DNA of 64,000 nt from Bacillota bacterium (GTDB taxonomy: Bacteria > Bacillota > UBA4882 > UBA10575): positions 1-64,000 of the forward strand of contig JAAYHQ010000035.1 of assembly GCA_012727425.1 (NCBI GenBank). The letters run 5' to 3'. This document shows, piece after piece, positions 46,376-55,316 of the stretch. The translations under genes were made by a program, and so were the position numbers. Each line of letters starts with the position of its first letter. Position 1 is the stretch's first letter. The notes beneath the pieces were generated by a model that saw nothing but the letters and a program-made list of their open reading frames with translations, was not told the origin of the DNA and made no database searches.

Positions 46376-48235
46376 ATGAGAGAAAAATACGATGTGGCGG
46401 TGATTGGAGCCGGCCATGCCGGGTGTGAAGCGGCCAACGCCACCGCCAAAATGGGCTTTAAGACTTTACTGTTAACCATAAATTTCAATAATATTGCGTT
46501 TATGCCGTGTAACCCCTCGGTGGGGGGACCGGGAAAGAGCCATTTGGTCCGGGAGGTCGATGCCCTTGGTGGTCTAATCGGGCGGAATACCGACCGTGCC
46601 CATATCCAAATGCGGGCTTTAAACACCCAAAAAGGCCCGGCGGTCCGTGCTTTGCGAGCGCAGACGGATAAACATCTCTACCAACAGTATATGCAACAAT
46701 ATCTGGAAATGCAACCACTAATCACCATCCGTCAAGGGGAGGTCGTCGCCCTTGATCGCGTTAAGGATCTTTGGCGGCTGACCCTAAGCACCGGAATCAC
46801 TTTCGACGTGCCGGCGGTGGTAATTGCCACCGGCACCTTTTTACGGGGAAGGGTCCATATTGGCCCCTTATCTTTCCCCTCCGGTCCGCAGGGCCAACAT
46901 CCCGCCAATGCACTGGCCGAATACTTAGAAGCGCAAGGCATCAAGTTCAAACGATTTAAGACTGGGACGCCGGCCCGGGTCCGGAGACGGTCCCTTAATT
47001 TTGACGCCATGATTGAGCAGCCGGGTGACTGCTTAAGCCATGGCTTTTCCCATTGGTTGCCTTGGAATCCACGCCAACCGGTATCTTGCTGGTTGACTTA
47101 TACCAATGAAAAAACCCATGCGATCATCCGGAATAACCTTCACTTGGCACCCATGTATTGCGGCGCGATCACCGGGATTGGGACCCGGTATTGTCCGGCC
47201 ATCGAAAATAAAGTGGTCAACTTTCCTGAACGGGACCGGCATCAGGTTTTCATTGAGCCGGAAGGACTGAACACCGATGAGATGTATATCGCCGGGCTTT
47301 CCAGTAGTTTGCCGGAAGAGATCCAAGACCAGTTTATCCGTACCGTACCGGGGTTGGAAGCAGTGGAAATTGTCCGTCCCGGTTATGCCATTGAATATGA
47401 TGTGATTGCACCCGAACAACTCCAAAACAACTTGGCGATCCGAGGCTGGCCGGGAGTATTTTCTGCCGGGCAGATCAACGGTACTTCCGGTTATGAAGAA
47501 GCAGCCGCCCAAGGCATTATTGCCGGGATTAATGCCGGCTTATATTTGAAAGGGGAAGAACCTTTTACCTTGGGACGGAACGAGGCGTACATCGGGGTTT
47601 TAATTGATGATTTAGTAACCAAGGAAAACAATGAACCCTACCGGGTTATGACCTCCCGGGCAGAGTTTCGCCTTTCGCTCCGCCAGGACAATGCTGATTT
47701 ACGCTTGACCGAATATGGTTACCGTTTTAAGCTTATTACTGCCGAAGAATACGATTGTTTCCAGAAGAAGCGCCAGCGAATCGAGAAGAAGTTGAACTAC
47801 TTTAATGAGCACTATATTACGCCCGGCTCGGCGCAGGCCTGGCGTCTTAAAGAGTTAACCGGCGTCGAAGTAAAGCAGAAAACCAGTTTAAAACAGTTGC
47901 TGCGGATGCCGCAAATTCAGATTGCCGACCTTTGGGCTATTATCGATCCGGCCCAAGAGGCGCCCCTTGAGGACGAAGTGGTCGAAAATTTCATCAAATA
48001 CGAAGGTTATTTGGAACGGGAAGCAAAAATGGCGGCCCGTTTGGCAAAGATGGAAGAGAAGAAGATTCCGCCGGACTTTGATTACAGTGTGGTTCCGAAC
48101 CTCTCCTTTGAAGCCCGTGAAAAACTGGAAAAAAGGCGCCCGGCCACCCTTGGTCAAGCGGGGCGGATTAGCGGGGTGAGCCCGGCCGACCTGAGCACCC
48201 TTTTGATCTGGATTAGCAGGAGCAGCAAATCATGA
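46376..48235 (+). CDS. mnmG: tRNA modification enzyme MnmG (GidA)
   Basis: A 619-aa flavoprotein, the partner of MnmE. The FAD-binding motif VIGAGHAGCEAA is at the N terminus, followed by PCNPSVGGPGKSHLVREVDA (family signature) and ATGTFLRGRVHIG. ATG 46376 follows AGGGAGCGATGCG, 11 bases after the mnmE stop. Its stop overlaps the rsmG start. Confidence 0.98.
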   Translation: MREKYDVAVIGAGHAGCEAANATAKMGFKTLLLTINFNNIAFMPCNPSVGGPGKSHLVREVDALGGLIGRNTDRAHIQMRALNTQKGPAVRALRAQTDKHLYQQYMQQYLEMQPLITIRQGEVVALDRVKDLWRLTLSTGITFDVPAVVIATGTFLRGRVHIGPLSFPSGPQGQHPANALAEYLEAQGIKFKRFKTGTPARVRRRSLNFDAMIEQPGDCLSHGFSHWLPWNPRQPVSCWLTYTNEKTHAIIRNNLHLAPMYCGAITGIGTRYCPAIENKVVNFPERDRHQVFIEPEGLNTDEMYIAGLSSSLPEEIQDQFIRTVPGLEAVEIVRPGYAIEYDVIAPEQLQNNLAIRGWPGVFSAGQINGTSGYEEAAAQGIIAGINAGLYLKGEEPFTLGRNEAYIGVLIDDLVTKENNEPYRVMTSRAEFRLSLRQDNADLRLTEYGYRFKLITAEEYDCFQKKRQRIEKKLNYFNEHYITPGSAQAWRLKELTGVEVKQKTSLKQLLRMPQIQIADLWAIIDPAQEAPLEDEVVENFIKYEGYLEREAKMAARLAKMEEKKIPPDFDYSVVPNLSFEAREKLEKRRPATLGQAGRISGVSPADLSTLLIWISRSSKS

Positions 48236-48948
48236 ATAAAGCACAAAGTTTTCTGAACGATGTTTTACAGCCCTTTTCGGCACTGGACAATGTTAAGCGG
48301 GAGAAACTTTATGTTTTTTTAAAACTGGTTTTAGAAGAAAACCGCACCACCAACCTGACGGCGATCACCGATTGGGAAGAAGCAGTTATCAAGCACCTTT
48401 ACGATGCGCTGATGGTCACTGTTTTAACTAAGTGGGAAAAGTGGCGGGAGGTTCTCGACCTCGGTTCCGGGGCGGGACTGCCCGCGGTTCCTTTAGCCAT
48501 AACCTACCCGCAGCAGACCTACTATTTGCTGGAAGCCAGTCAAAAAAAGGCCGCCTTTTTACACCTGGTGAAAGAGCAACTTGCTTTGGAAAACATCGTT
48601 ATTTTAAACGACCGGGCCGAAAATTTGGCCCATAAAAAAACGCTCCGCGGCCGGTACCAGATGGTTACCGCCCGGGCTGTGGCTGAGCTTGCTGTACTGC
48701 TCGAACTAACCATCCCCTTCTGTGCTCCTGGCGGCTATGTTGTGGCCTATAAAGGACCCAACTACCAAACCGAGCTGGAAAAGGCTACACGCGCTCTGTT
48801 GCTACTGGATACGGTCCTGACCGAAGAATGGTCCTACCAATTGCCGTACAATTTGGGCTGGCGCACCCTCCTTGTTTTTCAGAAAAAAAGACCAACTCCC
48901 GAAAAATTCCCTCGACGGCCGGGAATTCCCGCGAAACGACCACTTTAA
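48232..48948 (+). CDS. rsmG: 16S rRNA (guanine527-N7)-methyltransferase RsmG
   Basis: A 238-aa class I methyltransferase with SAM motif VLDLGSGAGLPAVPLAI, substrate-side NLTAITDWEEAVIKHLYDAL and the TARAVAELAVLLEL stretch typical of GidB. ATG 48232 overlaps the mnmG stop (ATGA). A parS site begins two bases after its stop. Confidence 0.97.
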   Translation: MNKAQSFLNDVLQPFSALDNVKREKLYVFLKLVLEENRTTNLTAITDWEEAVIKHLYDALMVTVLTKWEKWREVLDLGSGAGLPAVPLAITYPQQTYYLLEASQKKAAFLHLVKEQLALENIVILNDRAENLAHKKTLRGRYQMVTARAVAELAVLLELTIPFCAPGGYVVAYKGPNYQTELEKATRALLLLDTVLTEEWSYQLPYNLGWRTLLVFQKKRPTPEKFPRRPGIPAKRPL

Positions 48949-48949
48949 A

Positions 48950-48965
48950 TGTTTCACGTGAAACA
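48950..48965. promoter_or_regulatory. parS centromere site
   Basis: TGTTTCACGTGAAACA is a perfect 16-base palindrome identical to the bacterial parS consensus, bound by ParB. It lies in the rsmG-parA gap. Confidence 0.95.
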
Positions 48966-49002
48966 TTTAAAGCAACGAAACAAGTAACGAAAACCAAAGT
49001 AA

Positions 49003-49042
49003 ATGGCGGCATAATCACCTGTGGGCAGCCGCCGTTTATTAT
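49003..49042 (+). terminator. Possible weak terminator upstream of parA
   Basis: GGCGGC and GCCGCC form a stem with a long loop, followed by GTTTATTATTT. The tail is imperfect, so some readthrough from rsmG into parA is expected. Confidence 0.4.
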
Positions 49043-49135
49043 TTCCTTCCGATTTTTAGCAGGAAGATCGGATTACGTTCGCGAACTAAAAAGTGATTCG
49101 AAATTGGTTGTCCAAGAGGCAAGGAGGTAAGCAGG

Positions 49136-49897
49136 ATGGGAAAAGTGTTTGCCATCACGAACCAAAAGGGCGGCGTCGGTAAAACGACCACCGCAGTTAA
49201 TCTCGGCGCCTACCTTGCGGTTTTAGGAAAAAAAGTCTTGGTTCTTGATAATGATCCCCAAGGTAATGCCACCAGTGGTCTGGGGTTACGGAAAAATGAG
49301 ATTAAAAAATGTATCTATGATGTTTTGGTGAGTGAGGTTCCGATTGAAGAGGTAATTCTTCCTACCCAGGTCCCAAACTTACTGGCGGCCCCGGCCACCA
49401 TTCGCTTGGCCGGGGCCGAGGCCGAGCTGGTCGGGATGATGGCCCGCGACCAGCGGCTCCGGCGCTCCCTGGAGCCAGTACGGAATGGATATGACTATAT
49501 TTTAATTGATTGTCCGCCTTCACTAGGCAATCTAACCCTTAATGCCCTGGCGGCGGCGGACGCGGTTATCGTTCCGATTCAATGTGAATATTACGCGCTT
49601 GAAGGCTTAAGTCAACTGATGAAAACTTTACAGTTGGTCCAGAAGTACTCGAACCCGTCGTTGGAAGTGGAAGGGGTGGTTTTAACTATGTATGACCACC
49701 GGACCAACCTGTCGCAACAGGTAGCTGAGGAAGTACGAAACTATTTCAAGGACCGGGTTTACAATGCCGTAATTCCTAGGAACATCCGGCTCAGTGAAGC
49801 GCCCAGCCATGGTCTGCCGATTAATCTGTATGACAGCAAGTCGAAGGGCGCTGAGTCCTATTATGAACTGGCTAAGGAAGTGATCGCCCGTGAGTAA
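49136..49897 (+). CDS. parA: Chromosome-partitioning ATPase ParA (Soj)
   Basis: A 253-aa ATPase with the deviant Walker A KGGVGKTTTAVNLGAYLA, the VLDNDPQGNATSGL segment and Walker B DYILIDCPPSL. It drives segregation of ParB-parS complexes and in Bacillus also tunes DnaA. ATG 49136 follows AAGGAGG. The short form without an N-terminal helix-turn-helix is the chromosomal type. Confidence 0.97.
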   Translation: MGKVFAITNQKGGVGKTTTAVNLGAYLAVLGKKVLVLDNDPQGNATSGLGLRKNEIKKCIYDVLVSEVPIEEVILPTQVPNLLAAPATIRLAGAEAELVGMMARDQRLRRSLEPVRNGYDYILIDCPPSLGNLTLNALAAADAVIVPIQCEYYALEGLSQLMKTLQLVQKYSNPSLEVEGVVLTMYDHRTNLSQQVAEEVRNYFKDRVYNAVIPRNIRLSEAPSHGLPINLYDSKSKGAESYYELAKEVIARE

Positions 49898-50765
49898 AAA
49901 CCGTGCTTTGGGTAAAGGCCTAGGGGCACTCATTTCCCAGTTGGAAGAGGAGGATCTCCAGAACACCCAGGAGATCCCGGTGGTAGACATCGAACCAAAC
50001 CCCTACCAACCCCGGCGGCACTTTGATCCGGAGAGCCTCGCGGAATTAGCCGCTTCCATTAAAGAGCATGGTGTTCTCCAGCCTTTGTTAGTCCGAAGGA
50101 AAGGATCCGGCTATCAGCTTATTGCCGGGGAAAGGCGCTGGCGGGCAGCGCAACAAGCCGGTTTGCGTACGGTTCCGGTTGTGGTGAAAGAGTTGGACGA
50201 CCGGACAATTATGGAGATTGCGCTGGTTGAAAACCTGCAACGGGAAGATTTAAATCCCATTGAGGAAGCTGAGGCCTACCAGCGCCTCATTACGGAGTTT
50301 AACTTGACCCAGGAAGAAGTGGCTAAAGCCGTGGGGAAAAGCCGGTCGGCTGTAGCTAACACCTTACGTTTACTTAACTTACCCGAGGCGGTTCAAAAAT
50401 TGGTTACCAACGGACAACTGACAATGGGGCACGCCCGGGCATTATTAAGCCTTGAACAACCGGAACAGCAGCTTTATCTTAGCGAAAAGATAATTAAAGA
50501 ACACTTGACGGTACGGGAGACGGAAGAATTGGTCCGCCAGGCGCTTCTTTCCGGTGTTTCACGTGAAACATCGACTGGGGAAAAGAAGAGGCAACCAGTA
50601 CGCCAAAGATTAGACCCTAACCTCCAAGCGATTGTTGAGGACATGACCAGGTTGTTTGGAACAAAGGTCCGCATTAAAAGCAGCGGGGAGCGGGGTAAGA
50701 TTGAGATTGAATTTTACTCGCAGGAAGAATTGGCGCGTATAACAGAGCTGCTTTTGAGTTTATAA
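49890..50765 (+). CDS. parB: Chromosome-partitioning protein ParB (Spo0J)
   Basis: A 291-aa CTPase and DNA-binding protein. Near the N terminus are IEPNPYQPRRHFDPESL and the CTP-binding GERRWRAAQQAG. The helix-turn-helix (about 140-170, LTQEEVAKAVGKSRSAVAN) binds parS, and the last 50 residues form the dimerisation domain. GTG 49890 overlaps parA by eight bases. The gene itself contains a parS site (50555-50570), which encodes VSRET. Confidence 0.97.
   Translation: MSKNRALGKGLGALISQLEEEDLQNTQEIPVVDIEPNPYQPRRHFDPESLAELAASIKEHGVLQPLLVRRKGSGYQLIAGERRWRAAQQAGLRTVPVVVKELDDRTIMEIALVENLQREDLNPIEEAEAYQRLITEFNLTQEEVAKAVGKSRSAVANTLRLLNLPEAVQKLVTNGQLTMGHARALLSLEQPEQQLYLSEKIIKEHLTVRETEELVRQALLSGVSRETSTGEKKRQPVRQRLDPNLQAIVEDMTRLFGTKVRIKSSGERGKIEIEFYSQEELARITELLLSL
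50555..50570. promoter_or_regulatory. parS centromere site inside parB
   Basis: A second perfect TGTTTCACGTGAAACA palindrome lies within the parB coding sequence, where it is read as V-S-R-E-T. Bacillus subtilis spo0J also carries an internal parS. Confidence 0.95.
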
Positions 50766-51222
50766 CAAACGGCCATAATTCAATAAACAATTTACTAATT
50801 TAGAGCAAAGTAATATCGTATCTTTAGTTCCGCTTGGGATCGATGGTGATATAAGGTAAGGCCCGAAAGGATGGTTGTCGGGTCATCCCGACCTAATATA
50901 TGGACAGCTATATGGCCAGCTGACGGCCTGCGTGTTAGGGGTTGGTTCGGAGGTTTTAAATTAAACCAATAACATGGCCTGGGAGCCGATACAGAGACGA
51001 AACTTGGCCTGTAGCGAACACCAGTTCGGATAATTATTGTTTGTCTTTGGTGCGCGTTTTGGAGAAAAACCACCTCTCGTTACTTGTTGTCTTTGGCTAG
51101 ACGGAGATAAAAAATACTTTAATTTTTGTTATGATCAAGAAATTCCATTTTATAAAAGGATGTCTTATGATCAGCAAGAATAATATTTATGGACAAAGAT
51201 TGGAGAAGAAGGAGCGTTCATC
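50766..51222 (+). other. 457-bp gap with RNA-like hairpins, no gene recognised
   Basis: No convincing reading frame was found on either strand. From about 50830 to 51030 the sequence is richer in G and C than its AT-rich flanks and contains several short inverted repeats: GTCGGG-TCAT-CCCGAC (50877-50892), GGTTT-6-AAACC (50952-50967) and CGAAC-ACCA-GTTCG (51015-51028). Two GGCCTG/GGCCTGG segments (50975-50982, 51006-51011) could join longer helices. It may be a non-coding RNA gene or a long leader of the DUF4446 gene. It does not match the landmarks I know of tmRNA, RNase P RNA, SRP RNA or 6S RNA. Confidence 0.4.
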
Positions 51223-51732
51223 GTGCAGACAGTGATCGAGTTCTTCAGTAATCTATCACCGCAGGAGAAAGTCATTTGGATCCTTCTCGTTATCCAGGGG
51301 CTTGTTTTTATCCTCCTGTTGGTCACCGGTTTTCAACTACATAAGCTTATGGCCCGCTACAAGTTGCTTCTGACCGGAAACCAGGGAGTAAATCTGGAGG
51401 ATATTCTACTTGACTTGGGAGAAAGGATGAAGAGCGTTGAGGAAAGGCTGCAAAACGGGGAGGTAAAGCTGGACCAGCTTGAGAAGGAGGCCGCTATGTA
51501 TTTGCAGCGTTGGGCGCTTCAACGGTATAAAGCCTTTGCGAACGTAGGCGGAGACCAGAGTTTTTCCCTTGTGCTTTTGGACCGTAATGGCGACGGTATA
51601 ATGCTCAGCAGCATCTACGGTCGGGATGAATCAAGGGTTTATGCCAAATCGATCAGTAACGGAAAGGCGAACTATCCCTTTTCCGACGAGGAACAACAGG
51701 TTCTAGCTGCTGCATTAGAGGGAAGAAAATAA
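51223..51732 (+). CDS. DUF4446 family protein
   Basis: A 169-aa protein with one N-terminal membrane helix (residues about 17-40), a coiled-coil stretch (EERLQNGEVKLDQLEKEAAMYL) and a C-terminal domain ending FSDEEQQVLAAAL. The stretch RYKAFANVGGDQSFSLVLLDRNGDGIMLSSIYGRDES is the family hallmark (seen as YKAFANVGGDQSFS). DUF4446 genes commonly follow parB in Bacillota; function is unknown. GTG 51223 follows AGAAGGAG. Confidence 0.9.
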   Translation: MQTVIEFFSNLSPQEKVIWILLVIQGLVFILLLVTGFQLHKLMARYKLLLTGNQGVNLEDILLDLGERMKSVEERLQNGEVKLDQLEKEAAMYLQRWALQRYKAFANVGGDQSFSLVLLDRNGDGIMLSSIYGRDESRVYAKSISNGKANYPFSDEEQQVLAAALEGRK

Positions 51733-51961
51733 GAAGAAAAGCAAAAAGCAGGAAGGATTTTTTAGGAAAAAGGAGAATATGTAACATACTATTGGCTAAA
51801 GTATGTCGGTTTTGCAAAATCTTCCCTACAGAAGATCAGCATTTTCGACTGCGGCCAGCAAGGACAAGGGAAGGCCAACCGTGCTGAAACGGGAACGGAA
51901 AACCGGAAGATAATGGCGGAAGGATCGTGGCATAATAGACTTAGTAAGCGGTGATAAAAAA

Positions 51962-52363
51962 GTGGTCGAGGACCGGACGACTTTAATCAATAAAATAAAG
52001 AAGTTTTGGCGAAAAAAAAGGGAAGTACATTATACTTTTATGTTGGTTCCCCGCGCATCCGGGGTAACAAAAAGTATTAATATCCCTTTTTTCATCATTG
52101 TCCTTTTTTTCCTGTTGTTTGCGGCTAATGTTTACTTCTTGGTCCGCTACCCCTTACGCCTTTCACAGATTGATGATTTGGACCGTAAAGTTTACCAGCT
52201 GAATGACGTGATTACGCGTAATGACAACGATTTGCGCGTGATAGACCCTTCAATCAAAAAGACAGAAGAATTTGAAGCAATTGTGGCGCAACATAGTGAG
52301 ATTATCAAGCAGATAGAGGCTCTATACCGGTCGATTCAGGACAAAAAAGCTGGTAAGTTTTGA
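51962..52363 (+). CDS. Peptidase-less paralogue of the M23 membrane anchor
   Basis: A 133-aa protein that matches only the N-terminal region of the two M23 proteins downstream. It shares a basic cytoplasmic tail (KIKKFWRKKREVHYTFMLVP), a membrane helix (about 40-60), the NVYFLVRYPLRLSQIDDL junction and a following coiled coil (VYQLNDVITRNDNDLRVIDPSI; compare IDPAI and LDPCI in the others). It stops where the long helical linker and the LytM domain would begin. Its own stop and GTG start with AGCGGTGATA upstream make a real truncated paralogue more likely than random decay. It might form mixed coiled coils with the full-length proteins. Confidence 0.75.
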   Translation: MVEDRTTLINKIKKFWRKKREVHYTFMLVPRASGVTKSINIPFFIIVLFFLLFAANVYFLVRYPLRLSQIDDLDRKVYQLNDVITRNDNDLRVIDPSIKKTEEFEAIVAQHSEIIKQIEALYRSIQDKKAGKF

Positions 52364-52411
52364 ATGCTTCTGTGGTGAGTTGGTGAATTTTCATAAATTG
52401 AGGAGTCAATT

Positions 52412-53401
52412 ATGGAAAGGGAAAAAAGACGCCGACCGGTTGGGTTCTCTTCCCGGCGCCGGAAAAAGGACAAAAGTTATCTTTTGGTGATGCTCCCCAA
52501 CAAACCGGAAAAGGTAAGGAGTGTCTATCTTCCCTTTGTTGTAATTGTCACCTTCTTTTGTTTAATGGGCGTAAATTTCTATTTTTTGATCCGTTATCCC
52601 TTACGGATTGCGGAAATCCATCGTTTAGAGCAGCAGATCATCGCCTGCAAACAGACTATTGCCCGGCAAGAAAAAGAATTGAAAATGATCGATCCGGCGA
52701 TCAGGACAACCCATAAAGTCGGGGAGATCATTAACCAACATAACCGTTTGGCGCTGGATTTAGAGAATAAATATAGCGAAGTTCGCGGAAACACCGGGCG
52801 GACCCGGGTCAGCCGGGGCGGAAGCAGCAGCTACCGTCCCTTCCAATTGCCCCAGTATAAATTGTCCAGCGCTGATACGGAGTTAACCAAACTTAATATT
52901 CTCAATAGCAATCTGGATTTTCTCGAAGAAGAACTAAATAAGACCAGTACACAACTGCAAGATCTGTATGAGCGTTTCAGTGCCTATAACCGGGAGTTGG
53001 ATTATACCCCCACCATATACCCGTTGGCGCAGAAAGGCTATTATTCTTCGTATTTTGGTTACCGGCGCGATCCGGTGACCGGGCAAATAGGTAGTTTTCA
53101 TGAGGGTTTGGATATTGCTGCCCGGGCAGGTACGCCAATCCGGGCGACCGCCGACGGCACAGTGGTCCGTGCGCGTGCTTATGGGACGTACGGGCTAATG
53201 GTCGAGATTAAACATGGTGCTTATGGTTACCGCACCAGGTATGCGCATAACAGCAGAATCCTGGTTCAAGAGGGACAAAAGGTGAAAAAGGGCGATATCA
53301 TTGCCCTTGTTGGCAGTACTGGAAAAAGTACCGGCCCCCACCTTCACTACGAAGTTCTTTTTAATGGTAAACCGGTTAATCCGCTAAACTATATACCGTA
53401 A
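52412..53401 (+). CDS. Membrane-anchored M23 (LytM) endopeptidase, copy 1
   Basis: A 329-aa protein. A basic cytoplasmic N terminus and one membrane helix (about 35-55, ending FYFLIRYPLRIAEI) are followed by coiled coil (about 60-200) and a C-terminal LytM domain (about 210-329). All zinc and catalytic residues are present: H230 and D234 in HEGLDIAA, H279 in RYAH, H310 and H312 in HLHYE. It should cleave peptide cross-links of peptidoglycan. ATG 52412 follows TTGAGGAG. A bactofilin gene follows 19 bases later. Confidence 0.93.
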   Translation: MEREKRRRPVGFSSRRRKKDKSYLLVMLPNKPEKVRSVYLPFVVIVTFFCLMGVNFYFLIRYPLRIAEIHRLEQQIIACKQTIARQEKELKMIDPAIRTTHKVGEIINQHNRLALDLENKYSEVRGNTGRTRVSRGGSSSYRPFQLPQYKLSSADTELTKLNILNSNLDFLEEELNKTSTQLQDLYERFSAYNRELDYTPTIYPLAQKGYYSSYFGYRRDPVTGQIGSFHEGLDIAARAGTPIRATADGTVVRARAYGTYGLMVEIKHGAYGYRTRYAHNSRILVQEGQKVKKGDIIALVGSTGKSTGPHLHYEVLFNGKPVNPLNYIP

Positions 53402-53420
53402 ATGATTAAGGAGGATACTG

Positions 53421-53867
53421 ATGAGAAAAAACAAGCAAGAATCAAACAACAGAGTTGGAAGTAGAAAAATTGACACCTTGATTGGCAAGGATTCCACCTT
53501 TACGGGTAATATAGAGTCGACCGGAACAATCCGGATCGACGGGAAGTTTGAGGGGGAAATCGTCACTAAAGGAGATTTAGTGATTGGGGAAAGTGGTGCG
53601 GTACAAGGGAAGATTAAAGCGGAAAATATAATCATTGCCGGTAAAGTCCAGGGTGAGGTGGAAGCCGCCGGGAAATTGGAGTTAGTGCCGACCGGGAACT
53701 TGCAAGGGGAGGCGAAAATGGCTCTCCTGGTGGTCGAAGAAGGTGCGGTCTTCCAAGGGAACTGCCAGCAGTATAGTAAAGACAGTAAGGAAAAGGGCAA
53801 GTTTTTACCGATTGGTACGCCGTCCGAACCAAAAGGACAACCGCCCAGAGAACAGAACCAGCGTTAA
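53421..53867 (+). CDS. Bactofilin, copy 1
   Basis: A 148-aa bactofilin. The beta-helical core spans residues about 15-115 with the usual repeats (DTLIGKDSTFTGNIESTGTI, IDGKFEGEIVTKGDLVIG, AENIIIAGKVQGEV). Bactofilins polymerise without nucleotide at the membrane and position cell-wall enzymes. The C-terminal tail (from about 118) is charged, proline-containing and probably disordered. ATG 53421 follows AAGGAGG. Next to an M23 endopeptidase it may scaffold that enzyme, as reported for other bactofilin-M23 pairs. Confidence 0.93.
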   Translation: MRKNKQESNNRVGSRKIDTLIGKDSTFTGNIESTGTIRIDGKFEGEIVTKGDLVIGESGAVQGKIKAENIIIAGKVQGEVEAAGKLELVPTGNLQGEAKMALLVVEEGAVFQGNCQQYSKDSKEKGKFLPIGTPSEPKGQPPREQNQR

Positions 53868-53932
53868 GCCACAAGCCATGCTGGACTTGGCTGAGTAATC
53901 CTCAGTGCCGAGTGTGTTTGTAAAACAAGAAA

Positions 53933-54919
53933 ATGACGATGGTGGCAAAGATGAATGAAGTAGATAGCCGGGCTTTTTTTATACGGAAAAAAAGAAGAAG
54001 GAAGAAGGAAAAAGGGTACCTCCTGCTGATTGTCCCCAACAAAAAAGGGAAGATTAAATCAGTGCCCATCCCTTACCTTGTCTTCATCACCTTCTTCGTG
54101 ATAATGACGATCAACCTTTATTATCTCATTCGTTATCCGTTCCGTATTTCGGAGATTTGGCAGCTGGAGCAACATATATTAAATTTGCGCCAGATCATTG
54201 CCAAACAGGATAAAGAATTACGGCGCCTTGATCCATGCATAAAGGCAACCCAGACGATGGCCGGCAGATTAGATGCCACCAATCGTTTTTATGCGGAGAT
54301 GGAGGCAGAGTATGATCGTCTCCGCAACGTAAAGTCCAGAAAAGAAGTGTTAACGTACCGGGAAGTATATTTACCCGGTTACCGACTGTCCAGTGCCGAC
54401 CAGGACTATTCCAAGCTGGAGATTTTGAACAACAATTTGGAATACCTCGAAGAGGAGATTGCGTTTACCAGCTCCGCCTTGGACGAGCTGTTGAATAAAT
54501 ACAAAACTTACGACCGTCAACTTGACTTTATCCCGACGATCTGGCCGTTGGCGCGTGAACGGCGGATTTCTTCCGGTTTTGGTTACCGGCGGCACCCGGT
54601 CCATAAACGGGTGATTCTCCACCAGGGAATTGATATTCCCGCCCGGATCGGAACGCCAGTCCGCGCTACGGCAGAAGGGGTCGTGACGATTGCCGGTAAC
54701 CGGGGCGGGTATGGACTTTTGGTTGAAATTAACCATGGTAACGGATACCGGACGCGTTACGGACATAACAGCCGCCTGGCGGTGCGGGTTGGGCAAAAAG
54801 TGAAAAAAGGACAGATCATTGCCTACGTCGGTAATACCGGGACAAGCACCGGCCCCCATGTTCATTATGAAGTACGCCTTAATAATGTTCCGGTAGACCC
54901 AACACCATTTTTAAATTGA
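53933..54919 (+). CDS. Membrane-anchored M23 (LytM) endopeptidase, copy 2
   Basis: A 328-aa paralogue of the protein at 52412, with the same order of basic tail (KKRRRKKEKGYLLLIVPNK), membrane helix ending NLYYLIRYPFRISEI, coiled coil and LytM domain. The active site is complete: H230 and D234 in HQGIDIPA, H278 in RYGH, H309 and H311 in HVHYE. The two full copies keep matching segments such as YRLSSADQDYSKLEILNNNL (KLSSADTELTKLNILNSNL in copy 1). The start is uncertain: ATG 53933, 53939 or 53951, the last having GGTGG upstream. A second bactofilin follows. Confidence 0.93.
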   Translation: MTMVAKMNEVDSRAFFIRKKRRRKKEKGYLLLIVPNKKGKIKSVPIPYLVFITFFVIMTINLYYLIRYPFRISEIWQLEQHILNLRQIIAKQDKELRRLDPCIKATQTMAGRLDATNRFYAEMEAEYDRLRNVKSRKEVLTYREVYLPGYRLSSADQDYSKLEILNNNLEYLEEEIAFTSSALDELLNKYKTYDRQLDFIPTIWPLARERRISSGFGYRRHPVHKRVILHQGIDIPARIGTPVRATAEGVVTIAGNRGGYGLLVEINHGNGYRTRYGHNSRLAVRVGQKVKKGQIIAYVGNTGTSTGPHVHYEVRLNNVPVDPTPFLN

Positions 54920-54936
54920 AGGGGTCGAGAGCGATT

Positions 54937-55269
54937 ATGGAAGGGAAAAATCAGATTCAGACGATCATTGGGAAAGCCACCTCTTTTCAGGGGACGATTG
55001 GTTCGGAGGAAAATATTCTCATTGAAGGGAAACAGAAAGGTGAGATTATCACCGAGGGAGACCTATATATTTCGGAAACCGGAGAAGTGGAAGGAAAGAC
55101 CCAAGCCAATAATCTTTTACTGGCCGGCGTCTTACACGGGGAGACAAAGGTGAGCGGAAAGATGGAGATATTAGCAACCGGAAAATTTCAAGGTGAGGCG
55201 GAAATGTCCATCTTTGTTGTGGAAGAAGGTGCCGGTTTTCAGGGTGAATGCCGGCAAAACAAAAGGTAA
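54937..55269 (+). CDS. Bactofilin, copy 2
   Basis: A 110-aa bactofilin consisting almost only of the beta-helix core (TIIGKATSFQGTIGSEENI, IEGKQKGEIITEGDLYIS, NNLLLAGVLHGETKV). It lacks the disordered C-terminal tail of copy 1, which may give a different partner or assembly behaviour. I prefer ATG 54937; an upstream TTG 54916 overlapping the M23 stop would add seven residues but has no ribosome binding site. A terminator follows at 55317. Confidence 0.9.
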   Translation: MEGKNQIQTIIGKATSFQGTIGSEENILIEGKQKGEIITEGDLYISETGEVEGKTQANNLLLAGVLHGETKVSGKMEILATGKFQGEAEMSIFVVEEGAGFQGECRQNKR

Positions 55270-55316
55270 TAGCCGAAAGAGGCTTGCCAGTAAAAACGGA
55301 GCGGTATAAGAAAATC

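Noticed and set aside
48949-49135. A noc gene between rsmG and parA
   Set aside because: The gap is 187 bases and contains parS, a weak hairpin and the parA leader only.
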